From Candidatus Riesia sp. GBBU (GTDB taxonomy: Bacteria > Pseudomonadota > Gammaproteobacteria > Enterobacterales > Enterobacteriaceae), in contig CP012849.1 in NCBI GenBank assembly GCA_002074035.1, positions 464,701 to 528,700 of the forward strand: a stretch of 64,000 nucleotides of DNA, written 5' to 3'. Both the position numbers and the translations under genes were made by a program. The first letter of the stretch is position 1, and every line of letters starts with the position of its first letter. This document shows positions 17,312-26,787 of the stretch, one piece after another. The notes beneath the pieces were generated by a model. It was not told the DNA's origin and made no database searches. It saw only the letters and a program-made list of their open reading frames with translations.

Positions 17312-18961
17312 ATGAATACATCAAAAAAAATCTTAGTTACATGTGCTTTACCTTACTCGAATGGATCAATACACTTAGGTCACATTTTAGAACACGTTCA
17401 AGCAGATATTTGGGTTAGACATAAAAAAATGATTGGAGAAAAAGTATTTTTCGTATGCGCGGATGACTCACATGGAACACCAATAATGTTAAAATCAAAA
17501 AAGTTAGGAATTTCTCCAGAAAAGTTGATAAATGAAACAAATAAAGAACACTACAATGATTTAAAAGATTTTTCTATAAATTATGACAACTACTATACAA
17601 CTCATAGCAAAGAAAACAAAGAGACATTAGAAGATTTCTACAAAAAGTTAAAAAATAATGGATATATAAAAAAAAAAGTAATATTTCAAATGTATGATGA
17701 AAAAGAAAAAATATTTTTACCTGATAGATTTATAAAAGGAACTTGTCCAAAATGTAAATCAAAAAATCAAAACGGAGATAATTGTGAAACTTGTGGTTCT
17801 ATACATAACTCAACAGAGTTAATAGATCCTTTTTCCACAATTTCAAAAAATTTCTTAATTAAGAAAAAAACTGAGCATATTTTCTTTGATCTACCTAAAT
17901 TTAAAGAAATTCTAAAAAATTGGATTAAATCCCTTACAATTAAAACAAATATATTAAATAAAGTAAAAGAATGGATTAAAATTGGATTAAAAGAATTAGA
18001 TATCTCAAGAGATCATCCATACTTTGGTTTCAAAATACCAAACGAAAAAAATAAATATTTTTATGTTTGGATAGATGCTACGATAGGATATATAGGAACA
18101 GTAAAAAATCTAGAAAAGAAAAGAAAAATAAAACTAATGAATTTTTGGGAAAAGAATTCAACTTCAGAAGTATTTCATTTTATTGGGAAGGACATAGTTC
18201 AATTTCATATTTTCTTATGGCCTTCATTGTTAGAAGGAGTTGGTTATAAAAAACCAAAAGATATATTTGTTCATGGACATGTAACTATAAACAAAAAAAA
18301 AATGTCCAAATCTGGAAAAAATTTTATATTAGCTAGATCATATTTAAACTTTCTTAACTCAGAATATTTAAGATATTACTATGCTACAAAGTTATCTTCA
18401 AAATCAGAAGATATAGACATAAATCTAAAAGACCTCTTATACAGAGTAAATGGTGAAATCATAAACAAAGTTATAAATTTAGCTTCAAGGAATGCTAAAT
18501 TTATCAATAAATATTTCTTGAATTTTCTTTCAGCAAAAATTTCTGATGATAATATTTATAACAGATTTTTAAAAGAAAAAGAAAAAATAATTCATAAATT
18601 TCATAATAGAGAATATCAGAGTATTACGAAAAAAATTATGTTTTTAGCTGATATGGCAAACTTTTATATAAACAAAAAATCTCCATGGAAACTCATTAAA
18701 GAAAACAAAAGAAGAAGAGAAGTACATGAAATTTGCTCAACCGGAATAAATTTATTCAAAGTTCTAATGACATATTTAAAACCTATAACACCAAAAACAG
18801 CAATAAGATCAGAAATTTTTTTAAATACTTCTCTAAATTTTAGAGATATTTCTAAACCTCTTGTAAATCATAAAATTAAAAATTTTAAATGTTTGTTAAA
18901 AAAAGTTAGTAAAAAGAAACTTTTTCTCCTACACAAAGAAACCATGTTAATAAAAAAATAA
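17312..18961 (+). CDS. metG: methionyl-tRNA synthetase, lacking the C-terminal dimerisation domain
   Basis: 549 residues against 677 in E. coli. It charges initiator and elongator tRNA-Met. The Rossmann core has the HIGH motif as HLGH (residues 21-24), zinc ligands C145, C148, C158 and C161 at E. coli positions, and KKMSKS near residue 331. The anticodon-binding helical domain is present, including NFYINKKSPWKL. The protein ends where E. coli's linker begins, so the C-terminal tRNA-binding/dimer domain is absent. Truncated E. coli MetG of about this length is known to be an active monomer, so this copy is probably functional. Confidence 0.97.
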   Translation: MNTSKKILVTCALPYSNGSIHLGHILEHVQADIWVRHKKMIGEKVFFVCADDSHGTPIMLKSKKLGISPEKLINETNKEHYNDLKDFSINYDNYYTTHSKENKETLEDFYKKLKNNGYIKKKVIFQMYDEKEKIFLPDRFIKGTCPKCKSKNQNGDNCETCGSIHNSTELIDPFSTISKNFLIKKKTEHIFFDLPKFKEILKNWIKSLTIKTNILNKVKEWIKIGLKELDISRDHPYFGFKIPNEKNKYFYVWIDATIGYIGTVKNLEKKRKIKLMNFWEKNSTSEVFHFIGKDIVQFHIFLWPSLLEGVGYKKPKDIFVHGHVTINKKKMSKSGKNFILARSYLNFLNSEYLRYYYATKLSSKSEDIDINLKDLLYRVNGEIINKVINLASRNAKFINKYFLNFLSAKISDDNIYNRFLKEKEKIIHKFHNREYQSITKKIMFLADMANFYINKKSPWKLIKENKRRREVHEICSTGINLFKVLMTYLKPITPKTAIRSEIFLNTSLNFRDISKPLVNHKIKNFKCLLKKVSKKKLFLLHKETMLIKK

Positions 18962-19024
18962 CACTATTACATATCAACTTAATATTTACATTTAAATTTT
19001 TAAAATTTTCACAAAAAGTTAAAA

Positions 19025-19651
19025 TTAACTTTTTTGTCTTCTTTTAAAAATTCCTCCATATGAGTTAGTAACTATATTATTAGTTATATCTTTAGATCCT
19101 ACTAATTTAGTGCAATAGTGAATTGCGCTTATACTAACAGAAATATCTTTTGTTCTTAACAATGTTTGTAAAGCTATTAATATTTGTTTCGTTAAACGCT
19201 CTTGTATCTGAGGTCGTTTGGAAAAAAAATATACTATCTCAATAATTTTAGAAAATCCAATAATCCTATCATTTGGTAAATATTTTATAGAAGCATTCCC
19301 GTCAATAACAGTAAGATGATGCTCGCAAGTAGTAATTAAGCTTATATTCTTTACTGAAATTATTTCATCAACTTTCATTTTATTTTTAATAAAAGAAATT
19401 CTTGGAAAATTTCTATAGTTTAATCCAGAAAAAATTTCTTCTACATACATTTTAGCTACTCTTTTAGGTGTTTCAGACAAAGTACAGTTACTAACATCAA
19501 ATTTAAGTAAGTTCATGATATTACTAATATTAACTGCGATTTTCTTTTCAGTATCTTCAGTGAGAGCTTTATTACTATAGAAAGAATTTTCTAATCCATG
19601 AATTTTTAATGCTTTATGCACAAGAACAGATTCTTGATTAATTGATGACAT
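19025..19651 (-). CDS. folE: GTP cyclohydrolase I
   Basis: 208 residues (E. coli 222). It converts GTP to 7,8-dihydroneopterin triphosphate, the first step of folate synthesis; FolB (5368-5727) acts later in the same pathway. Zinc and active-site residues are visible in TTCEHHLTVIDG near residue 103 and IHYCTKL near 175; the QERLTKQI block and the C-terminal SYGGIFK are also present. AAGGAA precedes the ATG. The E. coli C-terminal tail is shortened. Confidence 0.96.
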   Translation of the reverse strand: MSSINQESVLVHKALKIHGLENSFYSNKALTEDTEKKIAVNISNIMNLLKFDVSNCTLSETPKRVAKMYVEEIFSGLNYRNFPRISFIKNKMKVDEIISVKNISLITTCEHHLTVIDGNASIKYLPNDRIIGFSKIIEIVYFFSKRPQIQERLTKQILIALQTLLRTKDISVSISAIHYCTKLVGSKDITNNIVTNSYGGIFKRRQKS

Positions 19652-20028
19652 TTAAATATTCCTTTGTAAAATAAAATGTTTTAAAAAAGATTTTAAGTAC
19701 TAAATTTTAACATTTAAATAAAGAGTTATTAAAGCAATAATAATTACCTAAAGAAAATATTTCTAAATTAATTTCCGAGTAAAAATAATTAATTTAGACA
19801 AATTTCATAAACATTCTTAAAAAATCTTTAATAAAATTAAACTAAACACTTTTAGTAATATTAAATTAATAAATTTGTTTTAAAAACATAAATTATTAGA
19901 AGATATCTTTTTATATGACTAAAAATTCTAAACAAATTTTATTGGAATAAAATTTACCACTTATGTAAACTCTTGAAATATTTAAATAAAATCAATTTAT
20001 TTATAAATAAACTTGAGGTTAAATTTCA
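19652..20028. other. divergent spacer between folE and rhtA
   Basis: 377 bases, no gene seen. It contains the folE ribosome binding site at its left end and the rhtA site (TTGAGG) at its right end. No operator, tRNA or gene remnant recognised. Confidence 0.5.
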
Positions 20029-20898
20029 ATGCTATTTTTTTTTAAAAAAAAAAGAAAAGTTTTGTTTCCAACATTTCTATTACTATTTGCTATGATATCG
20101 ATACAAAGTGGAGCATTTCTAGCAAAAAAGTTATTCCCAATAATTGGAACTTTTGGAGTAACTGCTTTAAGACTTTTTTTAGCAACAATCACTCTATTAG
20201 CAATGTTCAAACCATGGCAAAAAAGAATAAATACCAAATCTATAGTATACTTAATAATTTATGGTATTTCATTAGGCTCAATGAATTCTTTATTTTACCT
20301 ATCGCTAGAAAGAATTCCTTTAGGAATAGCAGTAGCTTTAGAATTCACTGGTCCTTTATCTATAGCTATATTTTCTTCTAGAAAATTGATCGATTTTTTT
20401 TGGATATCAATAATAATACTTGGATTGATATTTTTACTACCTCTTAGTAAAGAGACTAACAGTCTAAATCTTTCAGGAATTTTATATGCGTTAGCAGCAG
20501 GATTTTTTTGGGGTATGTATATAATATTTGGAAGAAAATCTAGTGAAAGTCATGGATACTCAACAACTGTTTCAATAGGATCTTTAATATCAACAGCAAT
20601 TTTTTTTCCAATTGGAGTTTTTAAAGTTGGAATTCAACATCTTTTTGACTTTTCAATTTTTCCAATTGCAATAGCCGTTTCGTTTCTTTCTACTACATTT
20701 CCATACACTGTTGAAATGTTCGTGCTAACAAAAATGTCTTCCAAAACATTCGGGAAGTTAATGAGTCTTGAACCTGTAATCGGAGCTTTCATCGGAATAA
20801 CATTTTTAAATGAAAAATTAACAGGAGCACAATGGTTGTCTTTATTATGCATAATTATAGCTTCAGTTGGATCTTCAATAGAAAAAATGAAACAATAA
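20029..20898 (+). CDS. rhtA: threonine/homoserine exporter, EamA family
   Basis: 289 residues (E. coli RhtA/YbiF 295). It is an inner-membrane protein with ten hydrophobic segments in two EamA repeats. The alignment with RhtA is close throughout: SIQSGAFLAKKLFP, GVTALRLFLAT, IPLGIAVALEFTGPLSIA, and TFGKLMSLEPVIGA. The E. coli protein exports threonine, homoserine and other amino acids or analogues. In a nutritional symbiont this may pass amino acids to the host, or drain excess; that is inference. A GAGG ribosome binding site precedes the ATG. It ends at a shared terminator facing ybhL. Confidence 0.9.
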   Translation: MLFFFKKKRKVLFPTFLLLFAMISIQSGAFLAKKLFPIIGTFGVTALRLFLATITLLAMFKPWQKRINTKSIVYLIIYGISLGSMNSLFYLSLERIPLGIAVALEFTGPLSIAIFSSRKLIDFFWISIIILGLIFLLPLSKETNSLNLSGILYALAAGFFWGMYIIFGRKSSESHGYSTTVSIGSLISTAIFFPIGVFKVGIQHLFDFSIFPIAIAVSFLSTTFPYTVEMFVLTKMSSKTFGKLMSLEPVIGAFIGITFLNEKLTGAQWLSLLCIIIASVGSSIEKMKQ

Positions 20899-20909
20899 AT
20901 TTATTTATA

Positions 20910-20943
20910 GAAATCCTTTCCAATTTTTAAAGGAAAGGATTTC
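20910..20943. terminator. bidirectional intrinsic terminator between rhtA and ybhL
   Basis: A perfect 12-bp stem: GAAATCCTTTCC (20910-20921) and GGAAAGGATTTC (20932-20943), with a ten-base loop. T-rich sequence follows on the + strand and A-rich (T on the - strand) precedes. It sits exactly between two convergent genes, 11 bases beyond each stop or so, and is the strongest hairpin of this type in the window. Confidence 0.88.
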
Positions 20944-20954
20944 TTCTAAGCATG

Positions 20955-21665
20955 TCATTGTCTTCTATTTCCAACAACCTGTATTGTCATTAAAAACAAG
21001 TTAATAAAATCTAAATACAGAGTAAGAGCTCCAAGAATTGCATATTTTCTCATATTTTCTTTATCTCTTCCATCTATCCTATTTCCTATTTCTTTTAGTT
21101 TTTGTGTGTCATACGCAGTTAATCCTGAGAATACTAATATTCCAATATATGAAAATAATAAGTTCAAAAAAGAAGATTTCATCCACATGTTAACTAAAGA
21201 GACTATTGTAAGTCCTATAACAGACATAAATAAAAAATTACCAAGTCCGCTAAGGCTTTTCTTAGTAGAATATCCATATATGCTAAGAGATCCAAACATA
21301 ATTGATACTGTTAAGAAAACTCCGGCGATTGAAGCTCCAGTATAAGCTATTAATGATAACGAAGTAGTTAATCCAGTAAGAACCGAATATAACATAAGCA
21401 TAGCAGTTGCTATCTCTCCAGTTAACCTTTGTAAAAAAAATGTTAATCCAAATACTAAAGAAAATTCACAAGCGATTAACCCAACAAGAATCCATTTATT
21501 CATCATTACATGAGCAATAATATTACTATTATGAACCGTGTAAAAAGCCACAAATGAAGTAAGAAGTATAGCGACAGTCATCCATCCATATACATTAACC
21601 ATGTAAGATTGTATTCCTGCGCTATCTTGTCGAATTAAAGAATTGTTTTGTTCAAATCGATTCAC
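20955..21665 (-). CDS. ybhL: Bax inhibitor-1/YccA family membrane protein, YbhL-like
   Basis: 236 residues (E. coli YbhL 234), with seven hydrophobic segments. It matches YbhL along its length: YGWMTVAILLTSFVA, MFGSLSIYGYSTKK, and the C-terminal GLTAYDTQKLKEIG and ILGALTLYLDFINLFL blocks, which contain the conserved aspartates of the family's proton/calcium-leak site. The E. coli function is not firmly known. I chose the GTG at 21665 rather than the ATG at 21680: the ATGAGGA around the upstream ATG then serves as ribosome binding site and the start aligns with E. coli MDRF. Confidence 0.92.
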   Translation of the reverse strand: MNRFEQNNSLIRQDSAGIQSYMVNVYGWMTVAILLTSFVAFYTVHNSNIIAHVMMNKWILVGLIACEFSLVFGLTFFLQRLTGEIATAMLMLYSVLTGLTTSLSLIAYTGASIAGVFLTVSIMFGSLSIYGYSTKKSLSGLGNFLFMSVIGLTIVSLVNMWMKSSFLNLLFSYIGILVFSGLTAYDTQKLKEIGNRIDGRDKENMRKYAILGALTLYLDFINLFLMTIQVVGNRRQ

Positions 21666-21795
21666 GAAAATTATCCTCATACAAAAGTTTAAAATAAAAT
21701 TAAGAATATAAAAATATAAAAAATCTTAATAAGATACAAAAACATTATACGATTAAAAATTTAATGATTCCAATAAAAATTCTAAGTGTATAATC

Positions 21796-22506
21796 TCAGA
21801 ATTTATTAAAATTATTTATAAACTTTTCAAAAAACATTTTCAAATTAATAAACTTTTCTATATTATTTATTTTTAGATTTTTTATGAAAGGTATATCTCC
21901 GAAATATGGAATTTGTAATTTTTTTTCCAAAGTTTCTAAATATTTTTCATAATATTTAAAATCTTCAGAAATTTTATTTGCTACCCATCCTACACACGAC
22001 AGATTTCTATTTTTAATAGATTCAACTGTTAGAATTGCATGATTTATACAACCGAGCTTTATGGCTACAACTAAAACAATCAAAAGGTTCTGACTTTTTA
22101 CCCAATCAGAAAACATCTTCTTTGAGGATAAAGGAGTATGCCAACCTCCAGCTCCTTCTATTACAATAATATCAGCTAATTTTTTTAAATTATTTAAACC
22201 ATCTGTAATTTTCTTTAAACTTATTTTTTTACCAGAGATCTTACTTGCAATGTCAGGAGAAGTTGAATGTAAAAAAGAAATAGGATTTACCAAAGTATAA
22301 TCCAATTTTATTGAACTATTCTCAATAAGAAGTTCAGCGTCCTTACTTTTAATCATTCCTATATCTTTATAACATCCAGAAGCTACAGGTTTATAACCAA
22401 CAACGCTATAACCATGTAAATAAAATGATCGTAATATCATACAGCTAACTAATGTTTTACCTACATTGGTGTCAGTTCCAGTAACAAATATAGAATAATT
22501 ATTCAC
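21796..22506 (-). CDS. bioD: dethiobiotin synthetase
   Basis: About 236 residues (E. coli 225). It carboxylates 7,8-diaminopelargonate and closes the ureido ring, the penultimate step of biotin synthesis. The P-loop GTDTNVGKT lies near residue 10, GYKPVASG near 42 and EGAGGWHTPLS near 120; the family block KLGCINHA is present. The start is uncertain: a GTG at 22506 overlaps the bioC stop by 8 bases and gives the expected N-terminus, while ATG codons at 22527 and 22521 would overlap more. It is the last gene of bioBFCD. Confidence 0.94.
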   Translation of the reverse strand: MNNYSIFVTGTDTNVGKTLVSCMILRSFYLHGYSVVGYKPVASGCYKDIGMIKSKDAELLIENSSIKLDYTLVNPISFLHSTSPDIASKISGKKISLKKITDGLNNLKKLADIIVIEGAGGWHTPLSSKKMFSDWVKSQNLLIVLVVAIKLGCINHAILTVESIKNRNLSCVGWVANKISEDFKYYEKYLETLEKKLQIPYFGDIPFIKNLKINNIEKFINLKMFFEKFINNFNKF

Positions 22507-23254
22507 GATATAGAATCCCATAAACAACTTTATAAGTTATTGGAAATTTATCTCCTAAATTAGGATAATTATCAATAAGCTTAAATAAATAATTTTTTGT
22601 CATTAAACCATGTTTAGTTTTTCCTGGTAAAAGATAATTAGCTCCAATACCTTTTATAGACCTAATAAGACAATTAAAAGAAGGATATAAAAAATTCCAA
22701 GATTTTTTTTTTAATGTAAATCTCCACTTTTTACATGCTTTCTTTATATCATCTATAGTATAGAATGAATTAATATGTTTATTATCATCTATGTTTTTCC
22801 AACATTGCTTTAACTCTCGCAAAGATCCATCTAGTAAAGTTGAAAAAGCGATTACACCGCCATTTCTTGTAATTCTATGTAACTGATTTAATGGAACATA
22901 AATATTATTACACCATTGAAGTACTAAATTGCTAAAACAAATATCGACGCTCTTTTCTTTCAAAGGAATATTTTCTATGTCTGCTTGCAAATAATTAGTT
23001 GCTGATTTTATCCTTTTAGCTTCTTTAAGCATTTCAAATGACAAATCCATAGCAATAACTCTTTTACCGAAAAGTTTCCATTTTTTACTAAAATATCCAG
23101 TACCACATCCAGCATCTAAAACAATACTACCATTAAAAGAAGATAGTAAATCAAACAAATATTGTCCACTTTTTTTCTGAAAAATTGCAATGTTATCATA
23201 TTTTTTTGCAGCTCTTCCAAAAGAGTTAGCAATAGCTTTTTTATTAACTAACAT
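22499..23254 (-). CDS. bioC: malonyl-[acyl-carrier protein] O-methyltransferase
   Basis: 251 residues, the same as E. coli. It methylates malonyl-ACP so that the fatty-acid machinery can build pimeloyl-ACP methyl ester, the start of biotin synthesis. The SAM-binding motif LDAGCGTGYFS lies near residue 45, with a second block DICFSNLVLQWCNN near 105. It overlaps bioF by 11 bases at its start and bioD at its end, in the order of the E. coli operon. A methyl-ester carboxylesterase (BioH or a substitute) is needed too and is not in this window. Confidence 0.94.
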   Translation of the reverse strand: MLVNKKAIANSFGRAAKKYDNIAIFQKKSGQYLFDLLSSFNGSIVLDAGCGTGYFSKKWKLFGKRVIAMDLSFEMLKEAKRIKSATNYLQADIENIPLKEKSVDICFSNLVLQWCNNIYVPLNQLHRITRNGGVIAFSTLLDGSLRELKQCWKNIDDNKHINSFYTIDDIKKACKKWRFTLKKKSWNFLYPSFNCLIRSIKGIGANYLLPGKTKHGLMTKNYLFKLIDNYPNLGDKFPITYKVVYGILYRE

Positions 23255-24407
23255 GTCTATTAAAAAAATTATATATTAGTTCTATTAAGTGTTCTATATC
23301 AATGAAACTATGACTACTTAACAGTGTAATCCTAATCCTAGGAGTCCCTATAGGAACAGTAGGATAACGTATTGCTTGAACCAAGAAACCATTTTCCTTT
23401 AAAAATTCAAAAATTTCTAGACATAAAAAATCATTTTTAATTGGAATCAATTGTATTTGACTTAAAGAGTTTAACAATGGTAAATTATATTTTTCTGAAA
23501 TTTTTCGAAAATATTTTACGTTATCTTTTAACTTTTTTCTAAAATTATCGGCTTTTTTAATATGTTTTACCGATTCTAATATTGCAAAAGCTTGTGCTGG
23601 AATCATTGATGTGCTATAGATTAAATTTTTTGAATATTGAATGAAATATTCTTTTACTTGTCTACTACAAAGCAAAGCAGCACCATTAATCCCAATAGAC
23701 TTACTAAACGTAATCATTAATAATTCTGGTTTTACATTATGTAAAAAACAACTCCCCCTTCCTTCTTCACCGATTACTCCTATTCCATGTGAATCATCTA
23801 CTAACATCCAAGAATTAAAATCTCTAGAAATTTTTTTAATTTCTTTTATTGGAGCACTATCTCCTTCCATACTGAATATTCCCTCAGTAACTATTAAAGA
23901 TTTTCTTACAACATGTTTAGATAACATATATTTCAAACTTTTTAAATCATTATGAAGAAATCTTTTTAGATTTGCACGAGAAAAAAATGATGCTTCTATT
24001 AAAGAGGCATGAATTAGTTTATCTGCAAAAATAAAATCTCCTTTTTTCATCAATGTTGAGATTATACTTTGATTTGCAGAATATCCAGAATTGAAAAGTA
24101 ACGACTCTTCATAACCTAACCAATTTGCTAAACTTTTTTCTAATTTCTTATGAATTTCAGTATAACCTATTATATGACCAGAACTACCACTACCAACTCC
24201 ATATTTATCAATACCTTTCTTGAATGACTTAATAATGTTCTTATTAATACTAAATCCAAAATAATCATTACTAGAAAAGTTGATATATTTTTTATTCTTT
24301 ATATAAATAAAACGATTTATATTATTTTTGATTACTTCTCTTTTTCTAAAGAGAAATCCTAACTTTCTTTTATTCAATTCATATGTTAAAAAATCTTCCC
24401 ATTTCAT
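23244..24407 (-). CDS. bioF: 8-amino-7-oxononanoate synthase
   Basis: 387 residues (E. coli 384). A PLP-dependent alpha-oxoamine synthase, it condenses pimeloyl-ACP with alanine. Conserved features are NFSSNDYFG near residue 44, [11 protein letters not shown] near 75, [11 protein letters not shown] near 203 and the PLP lysine in TFSKSIG near 237. Its ATG overlaps the bioB stop in an ATGA, so the two are probably translationally coupled. Confidence 0.96.
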   Translation of the reverse strand: MKWEDFLTYELNKRKLGFLFRKREVIKNNINRFIYIKNKKYINFSSNDYFGFSINKNIIKSFKKGIDKYGVGSGSSGHIIGYTEIHKKLEKSLANWLGYEESLLFNSGYSANQSIISTLMKKGDFIFADKLIHASLIEASFFSRANLKRFLHNDLKSLKYMLSKHVVRKSLIVTEGIFSMEGDSAPIKEIKKISRDFNSWMLVDDSHGIGVIGEEGRGSCFLHNVKPELLMITFSKSIGINGAALLCSRQVKEYFIQYSKNLIYSTSMIPAQAFAILESVKHIKKADNFRKKLKDNVKYFRKISEKYNLPLLNSLSQIQLIPIKNDFLCLEIFEFLKENGFLVQAIRYPTVPIGTPRIRITLLSSHSFIDIEHLIELIYNFFNRHVS

Positions 24408-25414
24408 ATTTTCATTGCATCATAGAAATTCTTTGAGTTTTCTTTAGAAATATTGTTCTTTGTATTTTTATACTCTATTTTTTTTATTTGTACATTTAAT
24501 TTTTTAAACAAATTTTCATCCTTTTTAGGATCAACATTTTTTGCAGTGAGCAATTTACATCCATAAAAAATAGAATTTGCTCCAGAAATAAAGCATAAAG
24601 TTTGCATATGTTCATTCATTTTCTCTCTACCAGCAGATAGTCTAATAAAAGATTTTGGAAGAACTATTCTAGCAACAGCAATTGTTCTTATGAAGTCAAA
24701 TGAATCTACACTTTTGTTATCAAACAAAGGAGTTCCTTTAATTCTAACTAACATATTAATTGGAACACTCTCAGGAGATTTCTCAAAAGAAGAAAGCTGA
24801 ACCAAAAGTTTTATTCTATCATCAACTTTTTCTCCCAAACCAATTATTCCACCAGAACATATTTTCATACCTGATTTCCTTGCTAAATTAATTGTATCAA
24901 TTCTATCCTGATAACTTCTAGTAGTAATAATTTTTTTATAGAAATCATATGATGTGTCTAAATTATGATTATAGTAGTCCAAACCAGCTTTAGAAAGTTT
25001 GTTAGCTTGATCTTTACTTAGTTTACCTAATGTCATACATGTTTCCATGCCTAAACTTTTTACTTCTTTAATAATATTCTCTAAATATGAAATATCTTTG
25101 TCTTGTACTTTACCCCATGCTGCTCCCATACAAAAACGTGTAGAACCATTTTTCTTTGCTTCTTTTGCATGACTTATTATTTTACTTAAAGGTAACATAC
25201 CTTCTTTTTTAACTTTTGTGCTATAATGAGAGCTTTGTGGGCAATACTTACAATCTTCAGGACAAGATCCAGTCTTAATTGAAAGAAGAGAACTAATTTG
25301 TATTTCCTGTGGATTAAAACTTTTTCTATGAATCTTTTGAGCTCGAAATAAAAGGTTAAAAAAAGGTAGATTATATAAAGATTTTACTCTATTTATTGTC
25401 CATTTTTTTTTCAT
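24404..25414 (-). CDS. bioB: biotin synthase
   Basis: 336 residues (E. coli 346). A radical-SAM enzyme, it inserts sulfur into dethiobiotin. The [4Fe-4S] cysteines C51, C55 and C58 are in CPEDCKYC; further blocks are [23 protein letters not shown], and [11 protein letters not shown] with the arginine ligand of the second cluster. I chose the ATG at 25414 (GGTGAAG before it) over an in-frame ATG at 25435, because MKKKWT matches the E. coli N-terminus. First gene of bioBFCD, divergent from bioA. Confidence 0.97.
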   Translation of the reverse strand: MKKKWTINRVKSLYNLPFFNLLFRAQKIHRKSFNPQEIQISSLLSIKTGSCPEDCKYCPQSSHYSTKVKKEGMLPLSKIISHAKEAKKNGSTRFCMGAAWGKVQDKDISYLENIIKEVKSLGMETCMTLGKLSKDQANKLSKAGLDYYNHNLDTSYDFYKKIITTRSYQDRIDTINLARKSGMKICSGGIIGLGEKVDDRIKLLVQLSSFEKSPESVPINMLVRIKGTPLFDNKSVDSFDFIRTIAVARIVLPKSFIRLSAGREKMNEHMQTLCFISGANSIFYGCKLLTAKNVDPKKDENLFKKLNVQIKKIEYKNTKNNISKENSKNFYDAMKI

Positions 25415-25500
25415 ATCTTCACCATTAAAACACAAATAAACATTAAGTTTAAATTAACTAATTATTATGTCAATAAAAATAATGATATACTGTAAAGAAT
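25415..25500. promoter_or_regulatory. bioA/bioB divergent control region without a recognisable BirA operator
   Basis: In E. coli the two promoters overlap a 40-bp BirA operator with TTGTAAACC half sites. This 86-bp spacer has no TTGTAAACC/GGTTTACAA pair on either strand; the nearest is GTTTAAATTAAC around 25447. A possible bioA -10, TATACT, lies at 25486-25491. Transcription is probably constitutive, an inference from the missing operator. Confidence 0.5.
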
Positions 25501-26787
25501 ATGTATAAATATATAGATACTAAATTTGATTCAAAACATATATGGCATCCTTACGAGTCACTAATAAAACCAACTAAATCATATCCTATTATAAAAGCTT
25601 CAGGGGCTGAAATAGAGTTATATAACGGAAGAAAATTAATTGATGGAATGTCTTCTTGGTGGTCTGCCATACATGGATACAATCATCCTAAATTAAATAG
25701 TGCTGCAATAAAACAGATAAAAAACATGTCTCATGTAATGTTTGGAAATATCACTCATTATTCATCAATTGCTCTATGTAAAAAGTTAATTAAGATGACT
25801 AACGATTCTTTAGAATGTGTTTTTCTTTCAGATTCTGGATCTATTTCAATAGAAGTAGCTCTTAAGATGGCTTTGCTATATTGGAGATCATTGGGAGAAA
25901 AAAGAAAAAAATTTGTTTCTCTAAAAAATGGATATCATGGAGATACCATAGGAGCAATGTCTGTTTGTGATCCAAAAAATTCAATGAACAAACTATATTC
26001 TGGATACATAAAAAAAAACATTTTTTTAAATTTTGAAAATTGTGGATTTTATGATCTATGGGATCAGGAAAATATATTACCATTTGAAAGTTTATTCTTA
26101 AAAAAGAGACATGAAATTGCTGCAGTAATCTTAGAACCAATAGTTCAAGGAGCTGGAGGAATAAAGATGTATCATCCAAAATATCTATCTGAAGTAAGAA
26201 AATTATGCGATGAAAATAATATATTACTAATAATTGATGAAATAGCTACTGGATTTGGAAGGACAGGTAAATTATTTGCTCATGAATATAGTAAAATTTC
26301 TCCTGATATCCTATGTGTTGGGAAAGCATTAACTGGAGGTTATATAACTTTAGCAGCCACTATAACAACTAAAAAAATCGCTGAAATAATAAGCGAAGGA
26401 GAATCTAAATGTTTTATGCATGGACCAACTTTTATGGCAAATCCATTAGCATGTTCCATTGCAAATGCTAATATGAAAATAATTAGAAAAAAAAATTGGA
26501 AAAAAAAAGTAAAAAATATTGAATCGCAACTAAAATCTGAGCTTCTATCAGTTCGAGAATATAAAAATGTTTCTGACGTCAGAATTCTTGGAGCTATAGG
26601 AGCCGTTGAAATGAAAAATTCATTTAATATAGAAACTTTACAAAAACAATTTATAAAAGAAGGTGTTTGGATTAGACCGTTTAAAAACATAATCTATATA
26701 GTTCCACCATTTATTATAAGTCCTTTGCAACTTACAAAGCTAATTAAGTCTATTAAAAAAATTGTAAGAAATTTGTTAAAAGATTAA
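25501..26787 (+). CDS. bioA: adenosylmethionine-8-amino-7-oxononanoate aminotransferase
   Basis: 428 residues (E. coli 429). It aminates 8-amino-7-oxononanoate with SAM as donor, between BioF and BioD. A class III PLP aminotransferase: HIWHPYESL near residue 15, DGMSSWWSAIHGYNHP near 47, NGYHGDTIGAMSVCDP, IIDEIATGFGRTG with the PLP aspartate, and GKALTGGY with the PLP lysine near 275. Divergent from bioB. Its last 4 bases overlap convergent ligA, leaving no room for a terminator. Confidence 0.97.
   Translation: MYKYIDTKFDSKHIWHPYESLIKPTKSYPIIKASGAEIELYNGRKLIDGMSSWWSAIHGYNHPKLNSAAIKQIKNMSHVMFGNITHYSSIALCKKLIKMTNDSLECVFLSDSGSISIEVALKMALLYWRSLGEKRKKFVSLKNGYHGDTIGAMSVCDPKNSMNKLYSGYIKKNIFLNFENCGFYDLWDQENILPFESLFLKKRHEIAAVILEPIVQGAGGIKMYHPKYLSEVRKLCDENNILLIIDEIATGFGRTGKLFAHEYSKISPDILCVGKALTGGYITLAATITTKKIAEIISEGESKCFMHGPTFMANPLACSIANANMKIIRKKNWKKKVKNIESQLKSELLSVREYKNVSDVRILGAIGAVEMKNSFNIETLQKQFIKEGVWIRPFKNIIYIVPPFIISPLQLTKLIKSIKKIVRNLLKD

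Noticed and set aside
25415-25500. Near-palindrome AGTTTAAATTAACT as a BirA operator
   Set aside because: Inner bases do not pair and it lacks the TTGTAAACC half-site sequence and spacing.
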